A DNA stretch of 41,327 nt from an uncultured bacterium (GTDB lineage: Bacteria > Cyanobacteriota > Vampirovibrionia > Gastranaerophilales > Gastranaerophilaceae). This document shows, in pieces, positions 34,155 through 41,327 of the stretch (position 1 is its first letter; each line of letters starts with the position of its first letter). The notes beneath the pieces are model-generated. The model worked only from the letters and a program-made list of their open reading frames with translations, ran no database searches and had not been told where the DNA came from. Location: the NCBI GenBank assembly GCA_900547155.1, contig URFH01000022.1:1-41327 (forward strand), in the 5' to 3' direction. Position numbers and translations under genes: made by a program.

Positions 34155-34874
34155 TTATGCTTTCACCTCTTCACGCAAAAATTCCGCTTTGACCTTTTTT
34201 CTTCCGCAGGATTTGTCTTCGTCGCAATATCCAAGGCTTTCGCACTTCGGGACAAGGTATTTTTTCAGCCATGGCTCTTCTTTTATAAGCTCTTCGCACA
34301 TTTTTTTGACCATAATCCTGATTTCATACTGCGCACGGGTGCAAAGGCGCAAATGTGCAAGATGAATCATTTCCCTGAGGTTCAAAGAGGTTACGAGCGA
34401 GCTGGCTGCGGCATTCGGCATGACAAAGCGGGCGTCTTCTGCGGGAATTCCGGCTTCGGTCATTTCAGTGTAGAAATTCGCCGTAAACTCCATAAACTTC
34501 TTGTATTTTTCAAGCAATTCCGGATTTTTTTCGACAGTCGGCGGAATTATGTAATCAAACTGCCCTTTTTCTTTAACATATCTCTGGGATTTTTGCGAAA
34601 AAGACATGTGTCTGTGGCGCACGAGCTGGTGGGTGCATGCACGCGAAACATTTGAAATCGCAAAAGTAACCTGAATATGCTCGATTGTAGAAAAATGACC
34701 CGAACCGATTACGCGCTCAATGAGTTTGAGCATTTTTTCTTCATCAGCTGCATTTTCATAGATATTTATCGGATAATCCGCACTGTAGCAGGTTCTGCAC
34801 GCTGTGTAAATTGTTTTAAGCATGTTTTCCGGTTTTGAAATAAGATTTACAACCGGCTCGTTTCCGTTCCCCAT
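34155..34874 (-). CDS. thyX: Flavin-dependent thymidylate synthase
   Basis: ThyX methylates dUMP to dTMP with FAD, NADPH and methylene-tetrahydrofolate, replacing ThyA. The ThyX signature RHR-x2-S-x5-R is present as RHRHMSFSQKSQR (86-98), after SRACTHQLV. LNLREMIHLAHLRLCTRAQYEIR follows (substrate/FAD region, about 165-190). At 239 residues it is within the family range. The C-terminal tail has CESLGYCDEDKSCGR, a four-Cys cluster of unknown meaning. GAGGAG lies just before the ATG. The gene is divergent from lysA, and its stop lies 4 bases from a truncated palindromic repeat. Confidence 0.96.
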   Translation of the reverse strand: MGNGNEPVVNLISKPENMLKTIYTACRTCYSADYPINIYENAADEEKMLKLIERVIGSGHFSTIEHIQVTFAISNVSRACTHQLVRHRHMSFSQKSQRYVKEKGQFDYIIPPTVEKNPELLEKYKKFMEFTANFYTEMTEAGIPAEDARFVMPNAAASSLVTSLNLREMIHLAHLRLCTRAQYEIRIMVKKMCEELIKEEPWLKKYLVPKCESLGYCDEDKSCGRKKVKAEFLREEVKA

Positions 34875-34907
34875 AATTTCTCCTCAACAAATATATTCCT
34901 TAATAAA

Positions 34908-34937
34908 ATACTACCATGATTTAAGCGCAGTGTGCAA
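34908..34937 (-). promoter_or_regulatory. thyX promoter
   Basis: On the minus strand, a -35 TTGCAC (34937-34932), an 18-bp spacer and a -10 TAGTAT (34913-34908) precede the thyX start by about 35 bases. Confidence 0.5.
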
Positions 34938-34952
34938 ATTGATTCTCCTCGC

Positions 34953-34982
34953 TATACAGCAGAGGGCTGTTTATGCTAAAAT
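34953..34982 (+). promoter_or_regulatory. lysA-cdaA-eda promoter
   Basis: A -35 TATACA (34953-34958), an 18-bp spacer and an extended -10 TATGCTAAAAT (-10 at 34977-34982) are visible. ACAGC-AGAGG-GCTGT forms a small inverted repeat inside the spacer. Confidence 0.5.
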
Positions 34983-35015
34983 CGCACATATATAATTAAT
35001 AACATGAGGTAAAAT

Positions 35016-36338
35016 ATGACAGCTAACCAGAGCATTAAACCTGTAACAACAAAAATCAACGAAAACGGTCATCTTGAAATCGGCGGCTGCGATTTGGTTG
35101 AATTGGCGGAAAAATACGGAACTCCGCTCTATGTTTTTGACGAAAAAACAATCCGCACCATCGCAAACGAATACAAAACCGCTTTTAAAGATTATCCGAA
35201 CATAAATATGCTCTACGCGGCAAAAGCTTTCATGACAAAAGCAATCTGCAAGATTATGTCCTCGGAGGGGTTCGGTTTTGACCTTGTTTCGGGCGGCGAA
35301 ATCTACACAGCACATTCTGCGGGCGTTGATATGTCAAAATGCCTCTTTAACGGCAACAACAAATCCTACGAGGAGCTCCAGCTCGCACTTGAGGTCGGCG
35401 TGGGCAAGTTTTCTGTTGATAATTTTCTTGAACTTGCACTTTTGAACGAAGCTGCGGGCGCTGCGGGCAAAAAAGCTGATATTTTGCTCCGTATAACCCC
35501 CGGAATCGAATGCCACACGCACGAATACATCCAGACGGGCCATCTGGATTCAAAATTCGGCTTTGATTTGACCCAGATTGACGATGCGCTGGAACTTTTG
35601 CGCGATGAATACGAAAATCTCAATGTAATCGGGCTTCATGCGCATATCGGGTCGCAAATTTTTGAAACAAAAATTTATTACGATGAAGTCGAAGTTATTT
35701 TAAAAGAAATTGCCAGAATCAGAGAAAAATTCGGCATTGAGCTGCACACAATCAACCTAGGCGGCGGTCTGGGCATAAAATACACAGAAAACGACCTGCC
35801 CCCGACAGTAGAAGAAATAGCAAGGCAAATAACCTCCTCGGTTGAAGAAAATTCTAAAAAATACAATACCGGCGACATTACGATTTTCATTGAACCTGGA
35901 AGAAGCATAATCGGCACCTCCGGCGTAACTTTGTACACAGTCGGCAGCTCAAAACAGGTTCCCAAAGGACGAAAATACGTTGCTGTTGACGGCGGAATGG
36001 CTGACAACCCGCGTCCGAGCCTTTATCAGGCGCTTTATACGGCGCAGGTTGCTAACAAACCCGAAGCCCCGCTTGCACAAACAATAACTCTTGCCGGCAG
36101 GTTCTGCGAATCCGGTGATATTTTAATAAAAGACGTAAAAATGCCCGAACTCGAAGAAGGCGACATAATTTGCGTTTACGACACAGGCGCTTACGGATAT
36201 TCCATGTCCAGCAATTACAATCGCGTATTAAAACCTGCTGCGGTACTTGTAAATCACGGACAATCTGATATTATAATAAATAGAGAGAGTTACGAGCATC
36301 TGGTTTCTCTTGATGTGATACCCGAACGTTTGAGATAG
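35016..36338 (+). CDS. lysA: Diaminopimelate decarboxylase
   Basis: LysA decarboxylates meso-diaminopimelate to L-lysine using pyridoxal phosphate. The 440 residues form the alanine racemase-like barrel with the PLP lysine in LYAAKAF (Lys70). HIGSQIFE, NLGGGLGIKYTE (phosphate-binding glycines), EPGRSIIGTSG and the C-terminal active-site GRFCESGDIL, VYDTGAYGYSMSSNYN follow. It has its own promoter and ATGAGG as ribosome binding site. It heads an apparent operon with cdaA (12 bases downstream) and eda. Confidence 0.96.
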   Translation: MTANQSIKPVTTKINENGHLEIGGCDLVELAEKYGTPLYVFDEKTIRTIANEYKTAFKDYPNINMLYAAKAFMTKAICKIMSSEGFGFDLVSGGEIYTAHSAGVDMSKCLFNGNNKSYEELQLALEVGVGKFSVDNFLELALLNEAAGAAGKKADILLRITPGIECHTHEYIQTGHLDSKFGFDLTQIDDALELLRDEYENLNVIGLHAHIGSQIFETKIYYDEVEVILKEIARIREKFGIELHTINLGGGLGIKYTENDLPPTVEEIARQITSSVEENSKKYNTGDITIFIEPGRSIIGTSGVTLYTVGSSKQVPKGRKYVAVDGGMADNPRPSLYQALYTAQVANKPEAPLAQTITLAGRFCESGDILIKDVKMPELEEGDIICVYDTGAYGYSMSSNYNRVLKPAAVLVNHGQSDIIINRESYEHLVSLDVIPERLR

Positions 36339-36350
36339 AGGCAAAAAGCG

Positions 36351-37271
36351 TTGTTAGGCGAGATAAAAGACATAGTCATAAAACAGTTGGGCGTTTTGCA
36401 GCTCAGTTTTACCTGGGTCAACGTTACCGAAGTTTTAATCATTTTTGGCATGCTTTATGTTTTATATCGCAAGTTCATCAAAGGCACGCAGTCGGAAAAG
36501 CTTGTAAAAGGGCTGTTTATCCTGCTTTTTGCGTGGATTTTCAGCGAAGTTCTTATCAAATTTAACCTCCAGCTTCTTGGCGTTTTCTTAAGAACCATGG
36601 TCAACGTGATTATGTTCGGCGCCGTAATTATTTTCCAGCCTGAAATTCGTAAATTTCTCGGATATTTGGGCCAATCTAATATTTTCAAAAATTCGCTCTT
36701 TTCAAAACGTGAAACAAGGCATATTGAAAAAATTAATGTAATAAAAGAGTTAATTGAGGCGGTAAAATATCTTGCAAAAACCCATACCGGCGCTCTAATC
36801 GTGCTGGAGCGCGATGACAGCGTGCATACATATTCGGATGTCGGCACGCAGATTGACGGAAATGTTTCAACAGAGCTGCTTTTGACGATTTTTCACACAA
36901 ATACCCCGCTCCATGACGGCGCGGTCGTGATTTCCGGCGAAAAAATCCGTTCTGCCGGCGTTTTGCTTCCTTTGACCGAGGATCCAAAGCTCAGCTGGAA
37001 ATACGGAACCCGCCACAGAGCCGCTATCGGCATGAGCGAGGTTTCGGATTCGGCATGCCTTGTTGTTTCTGAAGAAACCGGCGATGTTTCGATTGCGCTG
37101 GACGGAACTTTGAAAAAATACGAAGATATTACCCTTTTGAAAAAGGATTTGGAGATTTTGCTCGGCTACGAGGAAGAAAATGTCGAAGAAACGAACAAAA
37201 CGGTTTTCAATTTTATAAAAATAAAGACCAAAAAGCCTCAACCCTCCCGCCAGAGCGAAAAAATAAAATAA
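36351..37271 (+). CDS. cdaA: Diadenylate cyclase (c-di-AMP synthase), CdaA type
   Basis: CdaA makes the second messenger c-di-AMP from two ATP at the membrane; c-di-AMP controls osmolytes, potassium and cell wall balance. I use the TTG at 36351 (306 residues): GAGG lies 9 bases upstream and the protein then starts just before the first membrane helix, as in the family. Three N-terminal helices (about 22-40, 50-70, 73-92) precede the DAC domain, with GALIVLERDD, the DGA motif LHDGAVVI (about 186-193) and RHR in GTRHRAAIGM (about 222-231). The C-terminus is a charged tail. The regulator gene cdaR (YbbR) is not adjacent. The gene overlaps eda by 1 base. Confidence 0.94.
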   Translation: MLGEIKDIVIKQLGVLQLSFTWVNVTEVLIIFGMLYVLYRKFIKGTQSEKLVKGLFILLFAWIFSEVLIKFNLQLLGVFLRTMVNVIMFGAVIIFQPEIRKFLGYLGQSNIFKNSLFSKRETRHIEKINVIKELIEAVKYLAKTHTGALIVLERDDSVHTYSDVGTQIDGNVSTELLLTIFHTNTPLHDGAVVISGEKIRSAGVLLPLTEDPKLSWKYGTRHRAAIGMSEVSDSACLVVSEETGDVSIALDGTLKKYEDITLLKKDLEILLGYEEENVEETNKTVFNFIKIKTKKPQPSRQSEKIK

Positions 37272-37885
37272 TGAACGCAATAGAATCCATCTACAAAAAC
37301 AAAATATACGCAGTGGTTCGTGCAAAAACGCCGGAAGAAATGCTTGAAATTTCCGAATGTCTGGTAAAAGGCGGGATAAAATCGCTCGAAATTACCGTGG
37401 AAAGGGGCTGTCTGGTTCAGGCTATCGGCGAGCTGGCGAAAAATCCTAAATTGACGGTGACAGCTGGCGGAATTATCACCCAGAAACGCGCAATGGAGGC
37501 TCTGGAGCAGGGTGCGCAGGCGATTGTTTCTCCTGTTTTTCAAACCAGCATGGTTAAGTTTTGTTTATCTAACAAAGTTCCGCATATTGCGACTGTTTCT
37601 ACGCCCAACGAGGCTTATACTGCATGGAAATCCAGAGTTCCTTTGATTAAGCTTTTTCCCGCAAATTCTATGGGAAAAGTCGAATATCTTGAGGATATTT
37701 TAAGGCCCATGCCGTTTTTAAACCTCATGCCTGCGGGGGGAATCGGTTTGAATGATTTTTGCGGTTATTTAAAAGCGGGAGCGAGGGCTGTTGGGCTCGG
37801 GCGTTGTTTATACAAGGATGCGCCGCTTGAGCAAATCACAAATCGTGCGCGTTTTGCGGTTGAGCAGCTGGAAAAGTTGGGATAA
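37271..37885 (+). CDS. eda: 2-keto-3-deoxy-6-phosphogluconate (KDPG) / 4-hydroxy-2-oxoglutarate aldolase
   Basis: Eda cleaves KDPG to pyruvate and glyceraldehyde-3-phosphate (Entner-Doudoroff route), and related enzymes act on 2-keto-3-deoxy sugar acids. The 204 residues fit the small class I aldolase: YAVVRAKTPEEML, SLEITVERG with the active-site Glu (about 40), TAGGIITQKRAMEALEQGAQAIVSPVF, the Schiff-base Lys in PLIKLFPAN (about 126), and MPAGGIGLNDFCGYLKAGARAVGLG. It is the last gene of the lysA-cdaA-eda unit, with overlapping stop and start (TAATG). Whether the organism runs a full Entner-Doudoroff pathway cannot be judged here. Confidence 0.92.
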   Translation: MNAIESIYKNKIYAVVRAKTPEEMLEISECLVKGGIKSLEITVERGCLVQAIGELAKNPKLTVTAGGIITQKRAMEALEQGAQAIVSPVFQTSMVKFCLSNKVPHIATVSTPNEAYTAWKSRVPLIKLFPANSMGKVEYLEDILRPMPFLNLMPAGGIGLNDFCGYLKAGARAVGLGRCLYKDAPLEQITNRARFAVEQLEKLG

Positions 37886-37954
37886 GGCTTGAAAAGCATG
37901 CCCTGCGCTGAACTTGCGTTGTAAATTTTTGGCTTTTTAAGCTTGTTTAGAATC

Positions 37955-38036
37955 GACCCCCACCCGCAGTCGTAAGCAATACTAACGTATTGCAACGACT
38001 GCTCCCTCCCCAACTCGGGGAGGGTCGGGGTGGGGA
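37955..38036. repeat. Three-way-junction repeat, copy 2
   Basis: The outer stem CCCCACCC (37958-37965) pairs with GGGTGGGG (38028-38035). Inside are hairpin 1 (GCAGTCGT at 37966 and GCAATAC at 37976 pairing with GTATTGC and ACGACTGC, ending at 38002) and hairpin 2 (CCCTCCCC at 38004-38011 with GGGGAGGG at 38017-38024). The layout matches the copy at 34018. Confidence 0.75.
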
Positions 38037-38080
38037 TCGTTTTTGGGTTGATTAATTGTCAGGGTGACAAAAAGTGTGCC

Positions 38081-38199
38081 GTCATTCCGAACTTGTTTCG
38101 GAATCGTAAGATTGAAGTCGATAAGCACAGCCCTTGCGACCCTGAAACAAGTTCAGGGTGACAAAAAGGCGTGCCGTCATTTCAAACTCGATTCGGAAT
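38081..38199. repeat. 25-mer palindromic repeats before flhB
   Basis: Full copies lie at 38081-38105 and 38138-38162 and a worn copy at 38175-38199. The first two show best that the two arm types are one repeat in opposite orientation (see findings). The 469-base gap between eda and flhB holds these and the element at 37955, and no gene. Confidence 0.85.
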
Positions 38200-38354
38200 C
38201 GCAAGGATAATGTCCATTTTTACAAAATTGCACCCTGAAACGGTTTCAAGATAACAACATCACACCGCTCCGCACCAAAATTGCAAAATCATGATAGAAT
38301 ATTGACAGTTGAGTTAGATTCATTAAATTTACAGTCAGGAAAGAATAACCGCAG

Positions 38355-39449
38355 ATGGGTGATGAAGATAAACAATTTGAGGCTTCGCACCAGAAGCTCG
38401 AAAAAGCCCGAAAAGAAGGACAAATCGTCAAATCAAAGGACTTTTCAACCGCTTTGGCGATGATAGTCATGTTTTTCGCAATCGCGAAACTCGCACCGTT
38501 CATCTGGGATCAGATTACAAAGCTTTTTGTCCTGTGCTATGAGCAAATCCCGAACCAGCACCTTGCAAACATCGGGCTGCCGTACCTTTTGTTTATAACG
38601 CTTGTTCCGACTGTGCTCATAATCGCGCCAATTCTGGCGATTGCGATGTTTATCGGGATTATGGGCGATTTTATTCAGGTCGGGCCGCTCGTTACTATGA
38701 CGCCGCTTTCGCCGAAACTCGATAAATTGAACCCTACGAAGTATTTCAAAAATTTGATGTCTATAAAAACGCTTTTTGAGCTTTTTAAGAACATTTTGAA
38801 AGTTGTAATCCTCGGTTATGTCGGCTGGATGGTTTATCAGTCGCATTTTGAAACAATTTTGAGCCTTGCCGCAATTGATAACAACTTTGCGGTTATGCAG
38901 GAGTTCGGGAGCCTGATTATGGACTTCGTAATCAAGGCGTCGATTGCATTTTTCATTATTTCTGTGGCGGATTACGGGATGACGCGCTGGAAATTTATGC
39001 AGGACCAAAAAATGTCCTTTAAAGAAGTAAAAGACGAATACAAAAACACAGAAGGCGACCCGAACGTAAAAGCCGCGCTGCGCCAGCGCAGACAACAAAT
39101 GGTTCAGCAAAGCATGATGGACGCTGTGCCTGAGGCGGATTTTGTTGTAACAAATCCGGTTCACGTAGCCTGCGCGCTGAAATACGACTCGAGTGAAATG
39201 GAATCCCCCAAGCTTGTCGCAAAAGGAACCGAGCTTTTTGCAAAAAAAATCATAAAAATTGCCCGCGAACATGCTGTTCCTGTTATTGAAAACCCGCCGG
39301 TTGCGCGCGCTCTTTACCGGCTTGTTGACTTGAACCGTGAAATTCCGCCGGATTTGTACAAAGCGGTCGCTGAAATTTTACTGTTTGTATATAATTTGCG
39401 AAAAACTCAAAATTCTAGTAATATAAATACTAACAGAACGGAAAAATAG
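38355..39449 (+). CDS. flhB: Flagellar export switch protein FlhB
   Basis: FlhB is an inner-membrane component of the flagellar type III export gate. It cleaves itself to switch from rod/hook to filament substrates. The 364 residues show the N-terminal QKLEKARKEGQIVKSKDF, four membrane regions (about 33-52, 75-100, 146-166, 185-212), the loop TPLSPKLDKLNPTKYFKNLMS, and the cytoplasmic domain from about 215. The autocleavage site is Asn267-Pro268 within NPVH (267-270), where most family members have NPTH. ALKYD follows as usual. The Ser/Asn-rich C-terminal end is divergent. A GTCAGGAAAG-type ribosome binding site lies upstream. It leads a unit with the sigma factor and histidine kinase genes. 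Confidence 0.94.
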   Translation: MGDEDKQFEASHQKLEKARKEGQIVKSKDFSTALAMIVMFFAIAKLAPFIWDQITKLFVLCYEQIPNQHLANIGLPYLLFITLVPTVLIIAPILAIAMFIGIMGDFIQVGPLVTMTPLSPKLDKLNPTKYFKNLMSIKTLFELFKNILKVVILGYVGWMVYQSHFETILSLAAIDNNFAVMQEFGSLIMDFVIKASIAFFIISVADYGMTRWKFMQDQKMSFKEVKDEYKNTEGDPNVKAALRQRRQQMVQQSMMDAVPEADFVVTNPVHVACALKYDSSEMESPKLVAKGTELFAKKIIKIAREHAVPVIENPPVARALYRLVDLNREIPPDLYKAVAEILLFVYNLRKTQNSSNINTNRTEK

Positions 39450-39515
39450 AGGAATTTGATGCAGTGAGGCGAAAAGCCTGCTGAAACAAGAGTTTTCGTA
39501 CTGCAAAGCAATAAA

Positions 39516-40178
39516 ATGGTTAACCAATCTCAAACAAAAATCAAAGAATATATTGAAATCGTCGAAAAAGTGGCCAAAGTCGAGCACAGGCGTATTCCGT
39601 CGCATATGGTCGATTATGAAGAACTTGTAAGTATTGGCATTATTGCGGTTCAGGCGCTTATTAAGAACAAAACGCCCGAACAGCTGGAAAAATACAACAG
39701 CTCCTACATCGGTACGGCTGTAAGGTGGGCAATAAGAAATGAGCTGAGAAACCGTTACAAATGGTACTCACTAAAACACACAAAAGACAATTCCGCTGAA
39801 GAGGGCGATTCTTCGGGCGATATTGATGTTTCTCCGGGAAAAGTCAGAGAGGCTGTTTACGAAACAATCCTTTCTATCGACTCAATTGCCGCTGCAAGCT
39901 CGGATAACGATTCTCCGTTCGATTTTATCAAAGACCCGCATGCACTTCCCGATGAAAAAGCCGAAATTGGCGAGCTTGGAAAAGCAATAAGAGAAGCAAT
40001 CGCCACGCTTCCGCAAAAAGACAGGCTTGTTGTGGAATATCGTTTTTACAGAAACATGCAGGTCAAAGAAATTGCCCAGCAGGTCGGGCTTTCGTCCTCA
40101 AGAATTACCAGAATCGTCCAATCCGCTCTGAATCATGTCAGAGAATATCTTGTGTCACATGAACATTACGGATATTAG
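39516..40178 (+). CDS. fliA: FliA-like (sigma-28) flagellar sigma factor
   Basis: This is a sigma-70-family factor of the FliA/WhiG type, which directs late flagellar promoters. The 220 residues include region 2 (about 30-85: VDYEELVSIGIIAVQALI and SYIGTAVRWAIRNELRNRYKW). A polar linker (about 92-140, rich in Ser and Asp) follows. Region 4 (about 155-215) has ATLPQKDRLVVEYRFYRNMQVKEIAQQVGLSSSRITRIV, a clear helix-turn-helix. Region 3 is poorly conserved, so FliA is the most likely but not certain subfamily. The link to flhB upstream supports a flagellar role. There is almost no Shine-Dalgarno sequence. A small AGGC-GAAAA-GCCT hairpin (39467-39479) sits in the 66-base leader. Confidence 0.85.
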   Translation: MVNQSQTKIKEYIEIVEKVAKVEHRRIPSHMVDYEELVSIGIIAVQALIKNKTPEQLEKYNSSYIGTAVRWAIRNELRNRYKWYSLKHTKDNSAEEGDSSGDIDVSPGKVREAVYETILSIDSIAAASSDNDSPFDFIKDPHALPDEKAEIGELGKAIREAIATLPQKDRLVVEYRFYRNMQVKEIAQQVGLSSSRITRIVQSALNHVREYLVSHEHYGY

Positions 40179-40181
40179 CGG

Positions 40182-41177
40182 ATGGGCTGGTTTTTTGCTT
40201 TTTTATCTATAATCCTCGCTTTATGGGCGGTGCTTTTGCTGTTTAAATACAAAAAACTCAAACATTCTTTCCGTCGTCACAAAAAAGCGCTCAGGAGCAT
40301 TGCAAGAACGATAAATTCCATAAGATACGGCAATATTTACGACACAATTGACTCTTTTGCGCTCGCTGTTTTGCCCAATTTTTCTGAAAGCATGAACCGG
40401 ATGATTGAGGCAATAGTTGACCGCGAGGATATGATTAAAGAGTATCAGAAAGAGCTTAATGAGCAGCTGGAGGCGCAAAAAGAGATAGTTAAACTCAAGG
40501 AGGATTTCGTTGCGACCCTGACCCATGACCTCAAGGTGCCGATTATTGCAGAAAATAACATGCTGAATTTCCTTGTTGACGGGCGTTTTGGCGAACTGAC
40601 CGAGGCGCAGAAAGAAGCGGTTTTTCATCTTAAAAATTCCAACAAAGAACTCGTTGAACTGGTCGAAATTCTGCTTGAAACCTACAAATTAAACGAAACG
40701 CAGATAAATCTGACAAAAGAGCCCGTGGATATTTCAAGGCTGATTGAAAAAGTTCTGGAAGAAATGCAGCCAATTGCACAGGCGAATAATGTTTTGCTGA
40801 AATTTACTTCACACGGCTCTCAAAAAGTAATGCTTGATGAGTTTTATATTAAACGCGTTTTGAAAAATCTCGTTCTGAATGCCATATCTTTCAGCTCCCC
40901 GGGAGCGGCTGTTGATATTTTTGTTGAAAAATCCGGTGCGAATTTTTTAATTAAGATAAAAAACTACGGAAACACAATAAAAACAGAAGATTTGGGCCAT
41001 ATTTTTGACAAATACTATTCAACTGCGAAGAAGTTCCGAAAGGTCGGAACTGGGCTCGGGCTTTATCTTTCAAATAAAATCATAAATGCTCATGGCGGCG
41101 AGATTTTTGCTTCTTCTGACAGTGAAGAAAACTCAACAACGATGGAAATTGTGCTGCCTGAGGGGTTATTTTCTTGA
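40182..41177 (+). CDS. Membrane-anchored sensor histidine kinase
   Basis: This 331-residue kinase has one N-terminal membrane helix (about 2-21), a short cytoplasmic coiled region (about 25-105), and a HisKA domain with the phosphorylated His115 in FVATLTHDLKVPI. A full HATPase domain follows: N box KNLVLNAISFS (about 228-238), the DKYYSTAKKF stretch and the G box GTGLGLYLSNKIINAHGG (about 285-302). No periplasmic sensor domain exists, so the input is probably from the membrane or a partner protein. It begins 3 bases after the sigma factor stop and is certainly co-transcribed with it. No response regulator gene lies within the remaining 150 bases. Confidence 0.93.
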   Translation: MGWFFAFLSIILALWAVLLLFKYKKLKHSFRRHKKALRSIARTINSIRYGNIYDTIDSFALAVLPNFSESMNRMIEAIVDREDMIKEYQKELNEQLEAQKEIVKLKEDFVATLTHDLKVPIIAENNMLNFLVDGRFGELTEAQKEAVFHLKNSNKELVELVEILLETYKLNETQINLTKEPVDISRLIEKVLEEMQPIAQANNVLLKFTSHGSQKVMLDEFYIKRVLKNLVLNAISFSSPGAAVDIFVEKSGANFLIKIKNYGNTIKTEDLGHIFDKYYSTAKKFRKVGTGLGLYLSNKIINAHGGEIFASSDSEENSTTMEIVLPEGLFS

Positions 41178-41225
41178 AATTGCAGGCGGTTTGTTTTTTT
41201 ATCCCAAAAATCTCGCCCCTTGCCA

Positions 41226-41327
41226 CGGTTTGGGTTCTTGCTTACGGGCATTTCCTAAAGGGTCAGCCCTCACCCGCCCGCCCATTCCCGCCATCAGCGG
41301 GGCGGGCACCCTCTCCCATCGGAGAGG
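41226..41327. repeat. GC-rich palindromic repeat at the right edge
   Basis: CCCTCACCCGCCCGCCC is followed by CAGCGGGGCGGGCACCCTCT and CCCATCGGAGAGG. These are several overlapping GC-rich inverted repeats related to those at 17337 and 28664, and the element is cut by the window end. Confidence 0.5.

Overview
The window looks like chromosomal DNA of a flagellated, diderm, non-photosynthetic relative of the cyanobacteria (Vampirovibrionia/Melainabacteria, probably the gut order Gastranaerophilales). This placement is an inference. It rests on a cyanobacteria-like GroEL, an LPS Kdo transferase, an outer-membrane beta-barrel C-terminus, flagellar genes scattered among housekeeping genes, ThyX instead of ThyA, and several small membrane proteins I can match to no named family. 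No rRNA, tRNA, CRISPR array, transposase or prophage is visible.

Layout. 0-2.4 kb: end of an outer-membrane protein gene facing groES-groEL. 2.5-4.5 kb: an unknown membrane protein and accC. 4.8-9.2 kb: smc-scpA (chromosome condensation). 9.3-10.6 kb: a coupled pair of unknown membrane proteins. 10.7-13.1 kb: waaA and recF. 13.2-15.3 kb: plsY and an unusual malic enzyme. 15.3-17.2 kb (minus strand): glmU and an unknown proline-rich membrane protein. 17.6-19.8 kb: a GT-C-type membrane glycosyltransferase. 19.8-22.7 kb: a cobalamin riboswitch followed by three genes of unknown function. 23.4-24.2 kb (minus): a short flagellin. 24.9-28.4 kb: prs, then trmL-nnrD-lipoate/octanoate transferase. 28.7-31.1 kb: gpsA (minus) and ahcY. 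31.2-33.7 kb (minus): glyQ and an amino acid permease. 34.2-37.9 kb: thyX (minus) divergent from lysA-cdaA-eda. 38.4-41.2 kb: flhB, a FliA-like sigma factor and a histidine kinase.

How genes fit together: gpsA makes glycerol-3-phosphate for PlsY; waaA, glmU, lysA and cdaA serve or monitor the envelope; fliC, flhB and the sigma factor are flagellar; SMC and ScpA form one complex. Most operons are tight, with 1-14 base overlaps.

Most interesting: (1) a compact cobalamin riboswitch with its own promoter, ending in a hairpin that both resembles a terminator and hides the ribosome binding site of a CPHG/CPIC-motif protein, so three uncharacterised genes appear to be B12-controlled; (2) two copies of a ~124-base hairpin element with a conserved 78-base loop and 23-24-base arms that differ by compensatory changes; (3) palindromic repeats that prove to be one 25-mer in both orientations with swapped, still-paired arms; (4) a malic enzyme with a degenerate internal duplication that separates its catalytic Tyr and Lys motifs.
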